64,000 nt of DNA, from contig NZ_JAAXKZ010000004.1 in assembly GCF_012911875.1 (NCBI RefSeq), forward strand, positions 45,398 to 109,397, given 5' to 3'. The translations under genes and the position numbers were made by a program. Every line of letters begins with the position of its first letter. Position 1 is the first letter of the stretch. The notes under the pieces were generated by a model that did no database searches, was not told the DNA's origin, and saw only the letters and a program-made list of their open reading frames with translations. Shown one piece after another: positions 15,479 to 24,365 of this stretch. The stretch is from Pseudonocardia bannensis. GTDB taxonomy: Bacteria > Actinomycetota > Actinomycetes > Mycobacteriales > Pseudonocardiaceae.

Positions 15479-15778
15479 TCACCGGTCGGCGGCCCGGGAG
15501 TCGCGGCAACCGGCCTTGGCCAGTCCTCTGCTGACCATGTAGCCGATGGTCAGGAACGTGAGATAGCGAATGGCCTGGTCCGCCCCGAAGGGGTCGGCAC
15601 CGGCACCGTCGTCGCCGACCACCAGCGCTGTCAGCACGATGGCGGCGGCAGCGGCGATGTACGCGAAGAACTCGGTGGTCCGGTACGAGGGCCTGGTCTC
15701 GGTGGACGTCGCATCTGTCGCGGCATACCTCGTGACGCCCACTGCGCCCGGGTGGCCGGCGGCTCCGGCCGTGGTCAT
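15479..15778 (-). CDS. Small actinobacterial membrane protein of unknown function
   Basis: A 99-residue protein: a polar N-terminus, then YRTTEFFAYIAAAAAIVLTA and a second hydrophobic segment in YLTFLTIGYMVSRGLAKAGC. The TIGYMVSRGLAKxG ending recurs, as I recall, in small membrane proteins of Pseudonocardiales and Geodermatophilales, with no assigned function. It converges with the membrane protein gene that ends at 15449 and diverges from the one starting at 15970. Confidence 0.65.
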   Translation of the reverse strand: MTTAGAAGHPGAVGVTRYAATDATSTETRPSYRTTEFFAYIAAAAAIVLTALVVGDDGAGADPFGADQAIRYLTFLTIGYMVSRGLAKAGCRDSRAADR

Positions 15779-15969
15779 CGTCGATTCCTTCCTGGTCGGC
15801 GGCCCTGCGGGGCGGACCGCCTCGGCTACCCGCGGACACCGAGGCGAAACGCCCCGCCTCGCCCGCCGTCGTCCGCTTCGGCCGGCACGACCGGGGGTCA
15901 GGGGCTGGCGCCGTTCCCCGAGCCGGTGGGACAGTGGCCGACCCGCGCAGCGGCCGGGAGGACACCATC

Positions 15970-16734
15970 GTGCAGGACAGCGGGTTCGAGTTTCGGCTGG
16001 CGTTCCAGCACCATCGCGTCGTGGTCGCCTGGATGCTCGGCGCCTACCTGGTCACCTTCCTCGTCACCCGGCTGATCACGTCCATGATCCGCGACGGCCG
16101 CGGGCCGTTCCGTGACACCACGCTCGGTGGGGTACACGTGCACCACCAGGTCTACGGCATCTTCCTGCTGCTGGGCGCGGGCACCGCCGAACTGACCTAC
16201 CGTCCCGGAAGCCCCTGGGTGCAGGTCATCGCGGTGCTGTTCGGCATCGGAGCGGCCCTCACCCTCGACGAGTTCGCCCTGTGGCTGCACCTCGATGACG
16301 TCTACTGGAGCGCCGAGGGCCGCCGGTCGGTGGACGCGGTGCTGGTCGCACTGGTGGTCGGCGCGCTGCTGCTCATCGGAGCCAACCCGCTGGCCGACAG
16401 CAGCGAGGAGAGCGCCCCGGCGGCCGCGCTGGCGATCGCGTCGAACCTACTCTTCGCAGTGATCGCGATCGGCAAAGGCAGGACGCTGCTGGGCATCATC
16501 GGTGTGTTCATCCCGCTGGTCGCCCTCGTCGCCGCGATGCGGCTCGCGCGGCCCGGCTCGCCGTGGGCGCGCCGGATGTACCGGCCGGGGTCGCGGCGCC
16601 TTGCCCGGTCGTCCCGCCGCTTCCCTCCGGGACGACGCAACCGCTGGGATCGGATCGTCGACCTGTTCGCCACGCCCCGCTCCGCCCCCGACGAGGTCCC
16701 GGTCCCCCACCGGTCCGGCCGGACCGATAGCTAG
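15970..16734 (+). CDS. Integral membrane protein of unknown function
   Basis: About 254 residues with five or six membrane segments. The region LGGVHVHHQVYGIFLLLGAG followed by LTLDEFALWLHLDDVYW carries a histidine cluster and acidic residues within or next to membrane helices, suggesting metal binding, but I cannot name a function. The C-terminal 60 residues are basic and cytoplasmic. GTG at 15970 is chosen because GGGAGGAC lies six bases upstream; an ATG at 15934 is possible. It ends four bases into the converging gene at 16731. Confidence 0.7.
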   Translation: MQDSGFEFRLAFQHHRVVVAWMLGAYLVTFLVTRLITSMIRDGRGPFRDTTLGGVHVHHQVYGIFLLLGAGTAELTYRPGSPWVQVIAVLFGIGAALTLDEFALWLHLDDVYWSAEGRRSVDAVLVALVVGALLLIGANPLADSSEESAPAAALAIASNLLFAVIAIGKGRTLLGIIGVFIPLVALVAAMRLARPGSPWARRMYRPGSRRLARSSRRFPPGRRNRWDRIVDLFATPRSAPDEVPVPHRSGRTDS

Positions 16735-17255
16735 GCGGCGGCCCGGCCCCCGGTCGCAGAGACCGCCGCGCCCGTCACCAGGCTGCCGATCGCGATGCCG
16801 ACGACGAGGTGGATGATCGCGGTCGCCACCCGCACGGTCAGCGGTTCGGAATCCAGGAACGGCAGCACCACGGCCACCGCGGTGAGCAGACCGACGATCC
16901 AGCCGAAATAGGCCATCGGCCGCGGAGTGCTCACCAGCAGGAGGTGGGCCAGCCCGGTGGCAGCCAGCGCCGCGATCGCGGCGGACATGCACAGCACGAT
17001 GGTCCGCGAGTCGCCGAGCGCGCCCGCGCCGGCCGGGGCCAAGTACGGGATCTGCAGCAGGGCCCGCACGACGAGCAGCCCGACGAGTCCGATCAGCGCC
17101 GCGACCACCGCGGTCGCCACCCCGCCGGACCACAGCCGGCCGGCGTTGAGGGCAGGTGTCGCGCCCGCCGGACGCCGGCCCAGTTGACGGGTGGGCTCTG
17201 CGTAGTCCGGGTAGTCGGGGTCGGAGCCGCCCCGCTCGTTGTACCCGCTGGCCAT
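16731..17255 (-). CDS. Four-helix membrane protein (DUF6069-like)
   Basis: A 174-residue protein with a tyrosine- and proline-containing N-terminus (DPDYPDYAEPT) and four membrane segments: AVVAALIGLVGLLVVRALLQ, IVLCMSAAIAALAATGLAHL, MAYFGWIVGLLTAVAVVLPF and IIHLVVGIAIGSLVTGAAVS. The pattern resembles DUF6069 of actinobacteria, for which no function is known. ATG at 17255 follows GGACGGGGTG. The gene stands alone. Confidence 0.65.
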   Translation of the reverse strand: MASGYNERGGSDPDYPDYAEPTRQLGRRPAGATPALNAGRLWSGGVATAVVAALIGLVGLLVVRALLQIPYLAPAGAGALGDSRTIVLCMSAAIAALAATGLAHLLLVSTPRPMAYFGWIVGLLTAVAVVLPFLDSEPLTVRVATAIIHLVVGIAIGSLVTGAAVSATGGRAAA

Positions 17256-17461
17256 CGTCTGCACCCCGTCCTGCCGTGATCCCGGTCTCCGCACCCGGCC
17301 GGGGCCGGTGTGCGACGGGCGATTGTCGCGCAGCCGAGGCGTTCCCGCCGTCGCCGACGCGGCCCGGCCGCAGAAACCGCCCGGCGGGGTGACGGAACCG
17401 GGCGCAGCCGGCCCGCGCTGCTGGCACGACCCGGGCTTCAGCCCGGAAGCGCGGGCTCCGC

Positions 17462-18523
17462 TCAGCCTTCGAGCGCGGCCAGCGCCGTTCGGGCCTGCGC
17501 CTGCACCGCATCCAGCCGCGCGACGACGACGTCACCCGCCTCGGCGGCGTCCGAGCCCATCACGCCGGACGCGTACCGGGTGTAGACCCCGGCCCCGATA
17601 CAGGCCGAGCGCCAGCGGGCGAACGCCAGGTAGTAGGGCAGCTCGGTGAGATCGCGGCCGGAGCGGGCGGCGTACCGGGCGATCAGCTCGTCGCGGTCGG
17701 GGAAGCCCTCGAGCGCGGTCGGGCCCGGCGTGGTCGGCGGCTCGGTGTCGCCCGGCCGGGCCCAGGACGCCAGCACCCAGCCCAGATCGGCGAGCGGGTC
17801 ACCGAGGGTGGCCAGCTCCCAGTCGAAGATCGCGCCGATTCCGCCGTCCCGGAAGAACGACAGGTTGCCGGGCCGAAAGTCGCCGTGCGCGATCCGCACC
17901 TCCGACATCGCCGGCATCCGCGCATTCAGCCGCTCGTGCACGGCGTCGATCACCGACAGGTCCGGCACCGCCGAGGCATGCACCTGCCGGTGCCAGCGCC
18001 GCAGCTGCCGCTCCAGATAGCTACCGGGACGGCGCAGCTCGCCCAGCCCGACCGCGTCCGGGTCGACGGCGTGCAGGTCCGCCAGCACGTCGACGACGGC
18101 GAGCCCGGCCGCGTGCCGGTGGGCGGGCGGGAACCGCTCCCCGGCGTCCTGGTCGCCGAGCACCATGCCGTCGACGAAGCCCATCAGATAGAACTCGGCG
18201 CCGATCACGTCGGTATCCGCGCAGTAGGCGACCGGGCGCGGCACCGGGACCGGGGTCGGGGCGAGCGCGGTGATGAAGCGCCACTCCCGGCTCATGTCGT
18301 GAGCGGTGGCGAGCACCCCGCCGGTCGGGGGGCGCCGCAGTGCCCACGGCACGCCGGCGGCGTCGACGATCCGGTAGGTCAGGTTCGAATGGCCCCCGGA
18401 GATCCGCTCGACCGACACGGGTGCCGGTCCCACGCTCACCTCGGGGACCTCCGCGGCGAGCCACCTGGACAACGCGTCGGCCGGCACGGGTTCGGGCGCG
18501 ACGATCTCCGGTGATCGACTCAT
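17462..18523 (-). CDS. Phosphotransferase family protein (APH-fold, acyl-CoA-dehydrogenase-associated type)
   Basis: A 353-residue aminoglycoside-phosphotransferase-like kinase. The glycine-rich strand ISGGHSNLTYRIVDAAGVPW, the catalytic loop IAHGDFRPGNLSFF and the metal-binding IFDWELATLGDPLADLGWVL are intact. Members of this subfamily in actinobacteria commonly accompany acyl-CoA dehydrogenases and probably phosphorylate a hydroxylated or CoA-linked metabolite, not antibiotics. Such a dehydrogenase is not adjacent here. ATG at 18523 starts the conserved region. CCGGGCTTCAGCCCGG at 17431-17446, 16 bp past the stop, may terminate it. Confidence 0.85.
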   Translation of the reverse strand: MSRSPEIVAPEPVPADALSRWLAAEVPEVSVGPAPVSVERISGGHSNLTYRIVDAAGVPWALRRPPTGGVLATAHDMSREWRFITALAPTPVPVPRPVAYCADTDVIGAEFYLMGFVDGMVLGDQDAGERFPPAHRHAAGLAVVDVLADLHAVDPDAVGLGELRRPGSYLERQLRRWHRQVHASAVPDLSVIDAVHERLNARMPAMSEVRIAHGDFRPGNLSFFRDGGIGAIFDWELATLGDPLADLGWVLASWARPGDTEPPTTPGPTALEGFPDRDELIARYAARSGRDLTELPYYLAFARWRSACIGAGVYTRYASGVMGSDAAEAGDVVVARLDAVQAQARTALAALEG

Positions 18524-18612
18524 GGCCCCATTCAAGTGGGGGCGCCGTCCCGGAACCAGATGTCGACGTCGGTGCGCGTCGTATGTGTGACTCACCACCG
18601 TCGCCCGGAACC

Positions 18613-18649
18613 GAGCGGTGAGTGGTGCCCCGGGCACCACTCACCGCTC
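18613..18649. terminator. Perfect hairpin at the 3' end of the HipA-like/DUF3037 operon
   Basis: An 18-bp perfect inverted repeat (GAGCGGTGAGTGGTGCCC and its complement) around one base overlaps the DUF3037 stop codon and precedes the phosphotransferase gene, which starts at 18523. Function as an intrinsic terminator is inferred. Confidence 0.7.
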
Positions 18650-19073
18650 ACAACGGGAGGACCAGCTCGCGGAGCAGCCGATCGGCCTCCGCGGCCGGGT
18701 CGGTGGTCAGCCCGGTGTGCACCGGCCCGGGCTGGACGACGGTGCTGCGGGGAGCGGTCAGCCGGCGGAACCGGCGACCGATGTCCTCCCCCGCCGCCGG
18801 TCCGACCGCGGCCAGCGCACCGTCGGTCCGCCGGTCCGAGCGCGGCGCCTCGGCCACCGCGCAGACGCCGGCCACGGCGTCGAGCACCCGGGCGATCGCC
18901 TCGTGGTCGGCGCCCGGGTCGATCGCATGCAGCCGGGCGGCGTCCAGGTGGACGCGCGCACCCAGGTAGTCCACGGCGCGGCAGTACACGATCACCCCGG
19001 CGTTGACCATCTCTCCACGCTCCACCCGCGGGACCACCCGCAGCAGCGCGTACTCGAACACGTGGCGGGTCAT
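18648..19073 (-). CDS. DUF3037 family protein
   Basis: A 141-residue protein beginning MTRHVFEYALLRVVPRVERG with a downstream VNAGVIVYCRAVDYLGARVH, the recognisable DUF3037 pattern. Its start ATG overlaps the stop of the HipA-like kinase gene (TCATGACC), so the two are translationally coupled. DUF3037 proteins are regularly encoded next to HipA-like kinases; they may act as partner or inhibitor, but no biochemical role is established that I know of. The operon ends in the perfect hairpin at 18613-18649. Confidence 0.85.
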   Translation of the reverse strand: MTRHVFEYALLRVVPRVERGEMVNAGVIVYCRAVDYLGARVHLDAARLHAIDPGADHEAIARVLDAVAGVCAVAEAPRSDRRTDGALAAVGPAAGEDIGRRFRRLTAPRSTVVQPGPVHTGLTTDPAAEADRLLRELVLPL

Positions 19074-19927
19074 GACCGCGGTGGCCAGGTCAGCGTGAAG
19101 GGCGGGTTCGGTGCGCGCGTCACCTGGCGGTTCCCGTCCGCCCCCGCGGCGGCCGCGCGGATCCCGGGCAGCCACGCGTCACGGGCGTCGAGGCGCGCGG
19201 TGAGCTGCCGGACGTAGGCCTCGCGCACCTCGTCAGGGCCGTCGAACCCGAGCTCGCCGGCGAGCCACGCGTCGGGGACGGCGGCGACGGCGGCGCCCAG
19301 CAGCTCACCGGTGACCAGGTGCGCGAGCTCGGTGTCGGCGGCGTCGAGATCGGGTCCGGCGGTGAGTAGTACGTGGTCCGCGGCGTCGTAGGCGCGGGTC
19401 GCGAACGCGGCCGGGTTCGCCAGCGCGCCGGCCCAGTTGTGGTGGAAGATGAGCGTGGCGCCGTGGTCGATCAGGTAGGGCGAACGGTGCCACAACAGCA
19501 TGTTGGTGTTCCGCCAGGACCGGTCGACGTTGCCGACCAGTCCGTCGAACCACAGCACCCGGCCGGCGAACTCCGGGCCCGGGGAGAAGGCGACGGGGTC
19601 GAAGTCCAGCGCGCCGGGCAGGAAGTCCAGTCCGAGGTTGAGCCCCGGTGAGTTGCGGAGCAGCTCCTGCACCTCCTGGTCGGGCTCCGCACGGCCGAGC
19701 TCCGGGTCCAGGTCGACGGTGGTCAGCTCGGGAACCGGAAGCCCCAGCCCGCGGGCCAGCTCACCGCTGATGATCTCCGCGACGAGCACCTTGCGGCCCT
19801 GCCCCGCGCCGTGGAACTTCACGACGTAGGTGCCCAGGTCGTCGGCCTCCATCAGGCCGGGCAGCGAGCCGCCCTCGCGCAGGGGCGTGACGTAGCGGAT
19901 CGCCGTCACGTGTCGCAGCACCGTCAC
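19070..19927 (-). CDS. HipA-like kinase domain protein
   Basis: About 285 residues. The ATP-grasping region TYVVKFHGAGQGRKVLVAEI, the catalytic-loop-like FDGLVGNVDRSWRNTNMLLW (Asp and Asn in NVDRSWRNTN) and the metal-binding YLIDHGATLIFHHNW match the HipA/PI3-kinase-like fold of proteins annotated HipA-like family. The classical HipB DNA-binding antitoxin is absent; DUF3037 follows instead. GTG at 19927 is preferred over ATG at 19948 because GGAGGGG lies six bases before it. Phosphorylation of a translation component, as by HipA on GltX, is only an analogy. Confidence 0.8.
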   Translation of the reverse strand: MTVLRHVTAIRYVTPLREGGSLPGLMEADDLGTYVVKFHGAGQGRKVLVAEIISGELARGLGLPVPELTTVDLDPELGRAEPDQEVQELLRNSPGLNLGLDFLPGALDFDPVAFSPGPEFAGRVLWFDGLVGNVDRSWRNTNMLLWHRSPYLIDHGATLIFHHNWAGALANPAAFATRAYDAADHVLLTAGPDLDAADTELAHLVTGELLGAAVAAVPDAWLAGELGFDGPDEVREAYVRQLTARLDARDAWLPGIRAAAAGADGNRQVTRAPNPPFTLTWPPRS

Positions 19928-19984
19928 CTCTTCCCCTCCGGCCCCCATGATCGCACCACGGTCCGCCGCCCCATGGGGTGCGGG

Positions 19985-21070
19985 TCAGGAGCGGTCGACG
20001 CCCACCTCGCCGCGGACGACGAGCCGCACGTGGCTCCCCACCGCGGGCAGGGCGTAGCCGGGGCAGCGCGCGCGCACGGTCACCGCTCCCCCGAGCCCGA
20101 GCCGTACCACCGCGTCGTGGCCGTAGTACTCGATCTCCAGGACCTGTGCCGGGACGTCACCGTCGTCCCCGTCGAGGGCGATCTGTTCGGGGCGGACCAG
20201 GACCGTCACCGGGCCGTCCCCGGCCCCGCCGTCGCCGGCGATCGGCAGCCCGCCGAGCGCGCATTCCGCGATCCCGCCGCGCAGGGTGGCCGGGAGCGCG
20301 ACGACGTCCCCGACGAACGCGGCCACCGCTCTGTCGACCGGGTTCCGGTACAGCTCGGCAGGGCTCGCCACCTGCACGACGGCGCCGTCGCGCATCACCG
20401 CGACACGCGAGGCCAGCGACAGCGCCTCGGCCTGGTCGTGGGTGACCAGCACGGTCGTGGCGCCGGCTGCGGCGAGCACGTCGACGACGGCCCGCCGGGT
20501 GCTCTCCCGCAGCTCGACGTCGAGAGCGGCGAACGGCTCGTCGAGCAGCACGATGCCGGGTTCGGGGGCGAGGGCCCGGGCCAGCGCAACGCGTTGCTGC
20601 TGGCCGCCGGACAGCTCGTGCGGGTAGCGGCGCGCGTACCCGCCGTCGAGCCCGACCATCTCCAGCAGCGCGGACACCCGGTGCCGGGCGCGTCGCGCGC
20701 GACGCGGCAACCCGAACGCGATGTTGGCGGCCACGGTCAGGTGCGGGAAGAGGTTGCCCTCCTGCGTCACGTAACCGATCCGGCGCTCCTCGGGCGCCAG
20801 GACCAGACCGGGCCCGGCGACCGGGCGACCGGCCAGGTGGATCGTGCCGGCGTCCGGCCGGTCGAACCCGGCGATGAGCCGCAACAGGGTCGTCTTGCCG
20901 CACCCGGAGCGGCCGAGCACGGCGGTCAGGCTGCCCTCCTCGACGTCGAGGTCGACGCCGCGCAGCACGGGGACCGCCCCGTAGGACTTGCTCACCCCGG
21001 CCACGCGCAGCCCACCGGCCACGTTCTCGTCCTTCCCGGCCGCGCGGACCCGGTCCCTGATCTCGGTCAT
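19985..21070 (-). CDS. fbpC: Ferric-iron ABC transporter, ATP-binding protein
   Basis: The ATPase of a FbpABC/SfuABC-type importer, 361 aa. Walker A is GRSGCGKTT, the signature is LSGGQQQRVALARAL, Walker B is GIVLLDEPFAAL, and the switch His is in VLVTHDQAEALSL. The C-terminal 110 residues are a TOBE-type regulatory domain (VLVRPEQIALDGDDGD, VRLVVRGEVGV). The start overlaps the permease stop as ATGA. It is the last gene of the fbpA-fbpB-fbpC operon. Thiamine or polyamine importers share this ATPase type; the binding protein favours iron. Confidence 0.93.
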   Translation of the reverse strand: MTEIRDRVRAAGKDENVAGGLRVAGVSKSYGAVPVLRGVDLDVEEGSLTAVLGRSGCGKTTLLRLIAGFDRPDAGTIHLAGRPVAGPGLVLAPEERRIGYVTQEGNLFPHLTVAANIAFGLPRRARRARHRVSALLEMVGLDGGYARRYPHELSGGQQQRVALARALAPEPGIVLLDEPFAALDVELRESTRRAVVDVLAAAGATTVLVTHDQAEALSLASRVAVMRDGAVVQVASPAELYRNPVDRAVAAFVGDVVALPATLRGGIAECALGGLPIAGDGGAGDGPVTVLVRPEQIALDGDDGDVPAQVLEIEYYGHDAVVRLGLGGAVTVRARCPGYALPAVGSHVRLVVRGEVGVDRS

Positions 21071-22623
21071 CGGCCCGGCACCGTCCGGCGGCTCTCCCGG
21101 GTCAGCAGGTAGGCCGCCGGTGCCGAGATGACGATCATCAGTAGCGCGTAGGGGGCCGCCGCACCGTAGGCGAGACCGTAGGTGTTGGACCAGAACTCGG
21201 TGGCCAGCGTCGTGGTGCCGATCGGGGCGAGCAGCAGGGTCGCCGTCAGCTCGGTGACGACCGCGAGGAACACCAGCGCCGCACCCGCTCCGAGTCCGCG
21301 GACGACCAGCGGCAGCGTGACCCGCCACAGCACGCCGGCCGGCCGCGCGCCGAGTACCCGGGCGGTGTCGTCGAACTCGGGCGGCACCTGGGCCAGTGCC
21401 GACCGCAGGCTCACCATCGCCCGCGGCATGAACAGCACGGCGTACGCCGCGACCAGCAGCGCCGTGGTCTGGTAGACCGTCGGCAGGTAGGCGATGGACA
21501 GCGTCACCAGCGACAGCGCGACGACGACTCCCGGCAGCGACCCGGCGATGTAGGTGCTGCGCTCGAGCACCCGGCTCACCAGCCCGGGGCGGCGCAGCGA
21601 CAACCACGCCACCGGCACCGCGAGCACGCACGTCGCCACCGCGCCGGCGGCCCCCAGCCCGATCGAGGTCGCGGTGGCGGCCGCGAGCATGCCCAGCGGG
21701 AACGCCGTCGAGCTGCCCACGACCAGCCAGTAGGCGAGGCTGCCGAGCGGGACGCCCAGCGCCAGCACCGCGAGCGCGGCCATCCCGAGCACGGTGACGG
21801 GCAGCGCCGACCCGAGCGGGTGCGGTACCGCCGCGCGCGCCACCCCGGCCCCGACCCGGGCCACCCGGGCGCGACCGACGAACCGCAACTCCGCGACGAG
21901 CAGCAGCAGGCAGCTCAGCACCAGGACACCGGCCAGCATCGTCGCGGCCGGTCCGTTGAACGTCGACTCGAACTGGTCGTAGATCGCGGTGGTGAAGGTC
22001 GGGAAGCGCAACGACTGCAGGGCGCCGAACTCGGCGAGCAGGTGCAGCCCGACCAGCATGGTCCCGCCCAGCACCGCGGGCCGCAGCTGCGGGAGGACGA
22101 CCCGGAAGAAGGTCCGCCACGGGCCGTTGCCCAGCGCACGGGACATGTCCTCGAACGCCGGGTCCATGCCGCGCAGCACGGCGGCCACCGGGAGGTAGAC
22201 GAGCGGGAAGTAGGACAGGGTCGTGATCAGGACCGCCCCCGCGAACCCCTCGACGGCGCTCGTGACCGACACCCAGCCGTAGCTGTTGACGAACGCGGGC
22301 ACCGCCAGCGGAGCCGCCATCAGCATGGTCCACAGCCGACGCCCGGGCAGCGTCGTGCGCTCCACCAGCCAGGCCGCCCCGGTGCCGATCACCGCGGAGG
22401 CGACGCAGCCGGCCACGGTCAGTCCGACGGTGTTGCGCAGCAGTTCGCCGACGCGCGGCCGCCACAACAGCCGCGCGGCCTCCGCCGGCCCCACCGCGAC
22501 CACGGAGACCAGCACGTAGGCGAGCGGGACCAAGGTCAGCGCGGCCACCGCCACCGCCACCGCCAGCCGCACCGGCGGGACGTGCCGCACCGCCGGTAGG
22601 GGCCGTGCAGCCACGCGCGTCAC
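21067..22623 (-). CDS. fbpB: Ferric-iron ABC transporter, permease
   Basis: A 518-residue fused permease with about twelve membrane helices. Two copies of the inner-membrane EAA-type loop are present, MDPAFEDMSRALGNGPWRTF and VPPEFDDTARVLGARPAGVL, each touching one ATPase subunit, as expected of a fused FbpB. GTG at 22623 overlaps the stop of the binding-protein gene as GTGA. The product forms the membrane channel for substrate delivered by the lipoprotein. Confidence 0.93.
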   Translation of the reverse strand: MTRVAARPLPAVRHVPPVRLAVAVAVAALTLVPLAYVLVSVVAVGPAEAARLLWRPRVGELLRNTVGLTVAGCVASAVIGTGAAWLVERTTLPGRRLWTMLMAAPLAVPAFVNSYGWVSVTSAVEGFAGAVLITTLSYFPLVYLPVAAVLRGMDPAFEDMSRALGNGPWRTFFRVVLPQLRPAVLGGTMLVGLHLLAEFGALQSLRFPTFTTAIYDQFESTFNGPAATMLAGVLVLSCLLLLVAELRFVGRARVARVGAGVARAAVPHPLGSALPVTVLGMAALAVLALGVPLGSLAYWLVVGSSTAFPLGMLAAATATSIGLGAAGAVATCVLAVPVAWLSLRRPGLVSRVLERSTYIAGSLPGVVVALSLVTLSIAYLPTVYQTTALLVAAYAVLFMPRAMVSLRSALAQVPPEFDDTARVLGARPAGVLWRVTLPLVVRGLGAGAALVFLAVVTELTATLLLAPIGTTTLATEFWSNTYGLAYGAAAPYALLMIVISAPAAYLLTRESRRTVPGR

Positions 22624-23639
22624 AGCAGGCCGACCCGTTGCATCTCCGCGACCACCTTCGGGCCGTTGAGCGTGTTCAGGTCGACGGCGGGTGGGTCGAG
22701 CTCGGAGAACGGCCTGAGCGCGGGGTTGGGTGCCACTCCCTCGCCCACCGTGTACTCCAGGGCGTCGGTCCGCGCCAGCACCTCCTGGCCGGCCTTCCCA
22801 CTCATGTAGGCGACGAACCTCTGCGCCTCGGCGGAATTGTTGCTGGAGGCCAGCACGCCACCACCGGAAACGGACACGAAAGCGCCGGCGTCACCATGGT
22901 CGAAGAATTCCAGCTCCGTGTTCCTGCTGTCCTGCCCCGATTCCGCGCGGTCCTTGTACCAGTAGTAGTGGTAGATCACCCCGGCCGGCACCTCGCCGGC
23001 GTTCACCGCCTTCATGATGGCGACGTTGCTCGGGTAGATCTTCGCGTTCTGCTTGAGCCCCGCCAGCCAGTCTCCGGCGGCGGCGTCGCCGTTGACCGCG
23101 AACACGGCGCTCGCGATGGCCTGGAAGTCGGCGCCGTTGGCCGCGACGGCGATCCGGTCCTTCCACTGCGGCCCGGACAGTTCCATGATCGAGTCCGGCA
23201 GCTGGCCGGCCGGGATCAGCGACGGGTTGTAGACCAGCACGGTGGACCGGGCCGCGATACCGACCCAGTCACCCGCGCCGGAGGAGAACCGGGCCGGGAC
23301 CTGCGCGAGCGTCGCCGGATCGAGCGGCGCCAGCCGGCCCTTGCTGGAGAGCAGCGACAGCGCCGGGGAGTTCTCGGTGATGAACACGTCCGCGGGCGAG
23401 GCGTCGCCTTCGGCGAGGATCTGGTTCGCCAGTTCGAAGTCGCCGCCGCGGCGCACCTCGACCTCGATGCCGGTCTCGGCGGTGAAGCCGTCGATCCATG
23501 CCTGCGCGAGGTCCTGGTGCTGGGCGTTGTAGAGCGTCAGCGTGGGTCCGGAGTTCCCACTGCAGCCCGTCAGCGATGCCGCCAGCCCCGAGACGACCAG
23601 AATGGCGGCGACCAGCGCCCCACGCCTACCGTGCCACAC
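22620..23639 (-). CDS. fbpA: Ferric-iron ABC transporter, substrate-binding lipoprotein
   Basis: A 339-residue lipoprotein: basic start, hydrophobic segment and lipobox SLTGC. The mature part is a class II periplasmic-binding fold (TLTLYNAQHQDLAQAWIDGF, DVFITENSPALSLLSSKGRL). The tyrosine cluster VIYHYYWYKDRAESG is where FbpA proteins bind ferric iron through paired tyrosines. GTG at 23639 has GGAGGACCC immediately upstream and is preferred over the longer frame from 23687. A candidate IdeR box covers 23676-23694. It heads a tightly overlapping three-gene operon. Confidence 0.93.
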   Translation of the reverse strand: MWHGRRGALVAAILVVSGLAASLTGCSGNSGPTLTLYNAQHQDLAQAWIDGFTAETGIEVEVRRGGDFELANQILAEGDASPADVFITENSPALSLLSSKGRLAPLDPATLAQVPARFSSGAGDWVGIAARSTVLVYNPSLIPAGQLPDSIMELSGPQWKDRIAVAANGADFQAIASAVFAVNGDAAAGDWLAGLKQNAKIYPSNVAIMKAVNAGEVPAGVIYHYYWYKDRAESGQDSRNTELEFFDHGDAGAFVSVSGGGVLASSNNSAEAQRFVAYMSGKAGQEVLARTDALEYTVGEGVAPNPALRPFSELDPPAVDLNTLNGPKVVAEMQRVGLL

Positions 23640-23675
23640 GGGTCCTCCTGCTTCGGTCCGGAATTGCGGACGAGC

Positions 23676-23694
23676 GGAGGTTAGCATTTCCTAC
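23676..23694. promoter_or_regulatory. Candidate IdeR/DtxR iron box upstream of fbpA
   Basis: GGAGGTTAGCATTTCCTAC matches the complement of the 19-bp DtxR/IdeR consensus (TTAGGTTAGSCTAACCTAA) at 13 of 19 positions, with one half-site nearly perfect (GCTAACCT on the minus strand). It ends 37 bp before the fbpA start, a suitable place for iron-dependent repression. Confidence 0.6.
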
Positions 23695-23808
23695 AGATCG
23701 GCAAGGCAAACGTTCTGGCCGTACCGAGAATGCGAAACAGGGAACTTTCGGGACCGACCGGAACAAACGGACAACGACGCTGGATTCCCGGTTCCGGCGG
23801 AACGGGTA

Positions 23809-24246
23809 CTAGCGCGCCCCGGCCGGATCCCGGCGGGCGCCCAGCGCGTGGTCGACGCTGAACCGGCCGGGCCCCACGGCGGCCAGCGTCAGCGCGGCCG
23901 CTCCGATCGCGCCGGTGAGTTCCCAGCCTCCGTTCGCGATGAAGATGCCGTTGCCGACATGCACCAGCAGGGCCGCGCCGAGCATCTCGAGCACGACGAG
24001 CAGGCCGACGACCGCCGTCGCGACACCCAGGATCAGCAACGCACCGCCGACCAGTTCGACGGTGGCCGCGACAGCGGCGGAGACGGCCGGCAACGGGATG
24101 CCCATGCCCTCGAAGGCGGCGGCCGTCCCGCCGATGCCGAAGGTGAAGAACTTCTGCGCCCCGTGCGCGATGAGGATCACCCCCAACACGATGCGGGCGA
24201 CGAGAAGCGCGACGTCGCGCGCAGGAGCGGGCAGTGCACTGAACAT
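23809..24246 (-). CDS. DoxX family membrane protein (copy A)
   Basis: A 145-residue four-helix DoxX protein: ALLVARIVLGVILIAHGAQK, VSAAVAATVELVGGALLILG, VVLEMLGAALLVHVGNGIFI and a C-terminal helix before GPGRFSVDHALGARR. DoxX proteins are linked in mycobacteria to membrane oxidoreductase complexes resisting redox stress; the exact chemistry is unsettled. ATG at 24246 has GGAG nine bases upstream. It is the third of three adjacent paralogues on this strand, about 120 bp after copy B. Confidence 0.85.
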   Translation of the reverse strand: MFSALPAPARDVALLVARIVLGVILIAHGAQKFFTFGIGGTAAAFEGMGIPLPAVSAAVAATVELVGGALLILGVATAVVGLLVVLEMLGAALLVHVGNGIFIANGGWELTGAIGAAALTLAAVGPGRFSVDHALGARRDPAGAR

Positions 24247-24365
24247 CGGTGGGTCTCCGCCGAGTAGGGCCGGCGACCACGCTCGCGGTCGCCGGCCCGC
24301 CGGGTACCCCTCGATGACGTCCTTCAAGCGGGAGGCCCTCGGCCGCGAAGTCCGGGGAAGGGCCG

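Noticed and set aside
19985..22465. An 826-codon frame that would fuse unknown sequence to the iron ABC ATPase
   Set aside because: The first 465 codons are an out-of-frame reading of the permease gene; the ATPase has its own ATG overlapping the permease stop.
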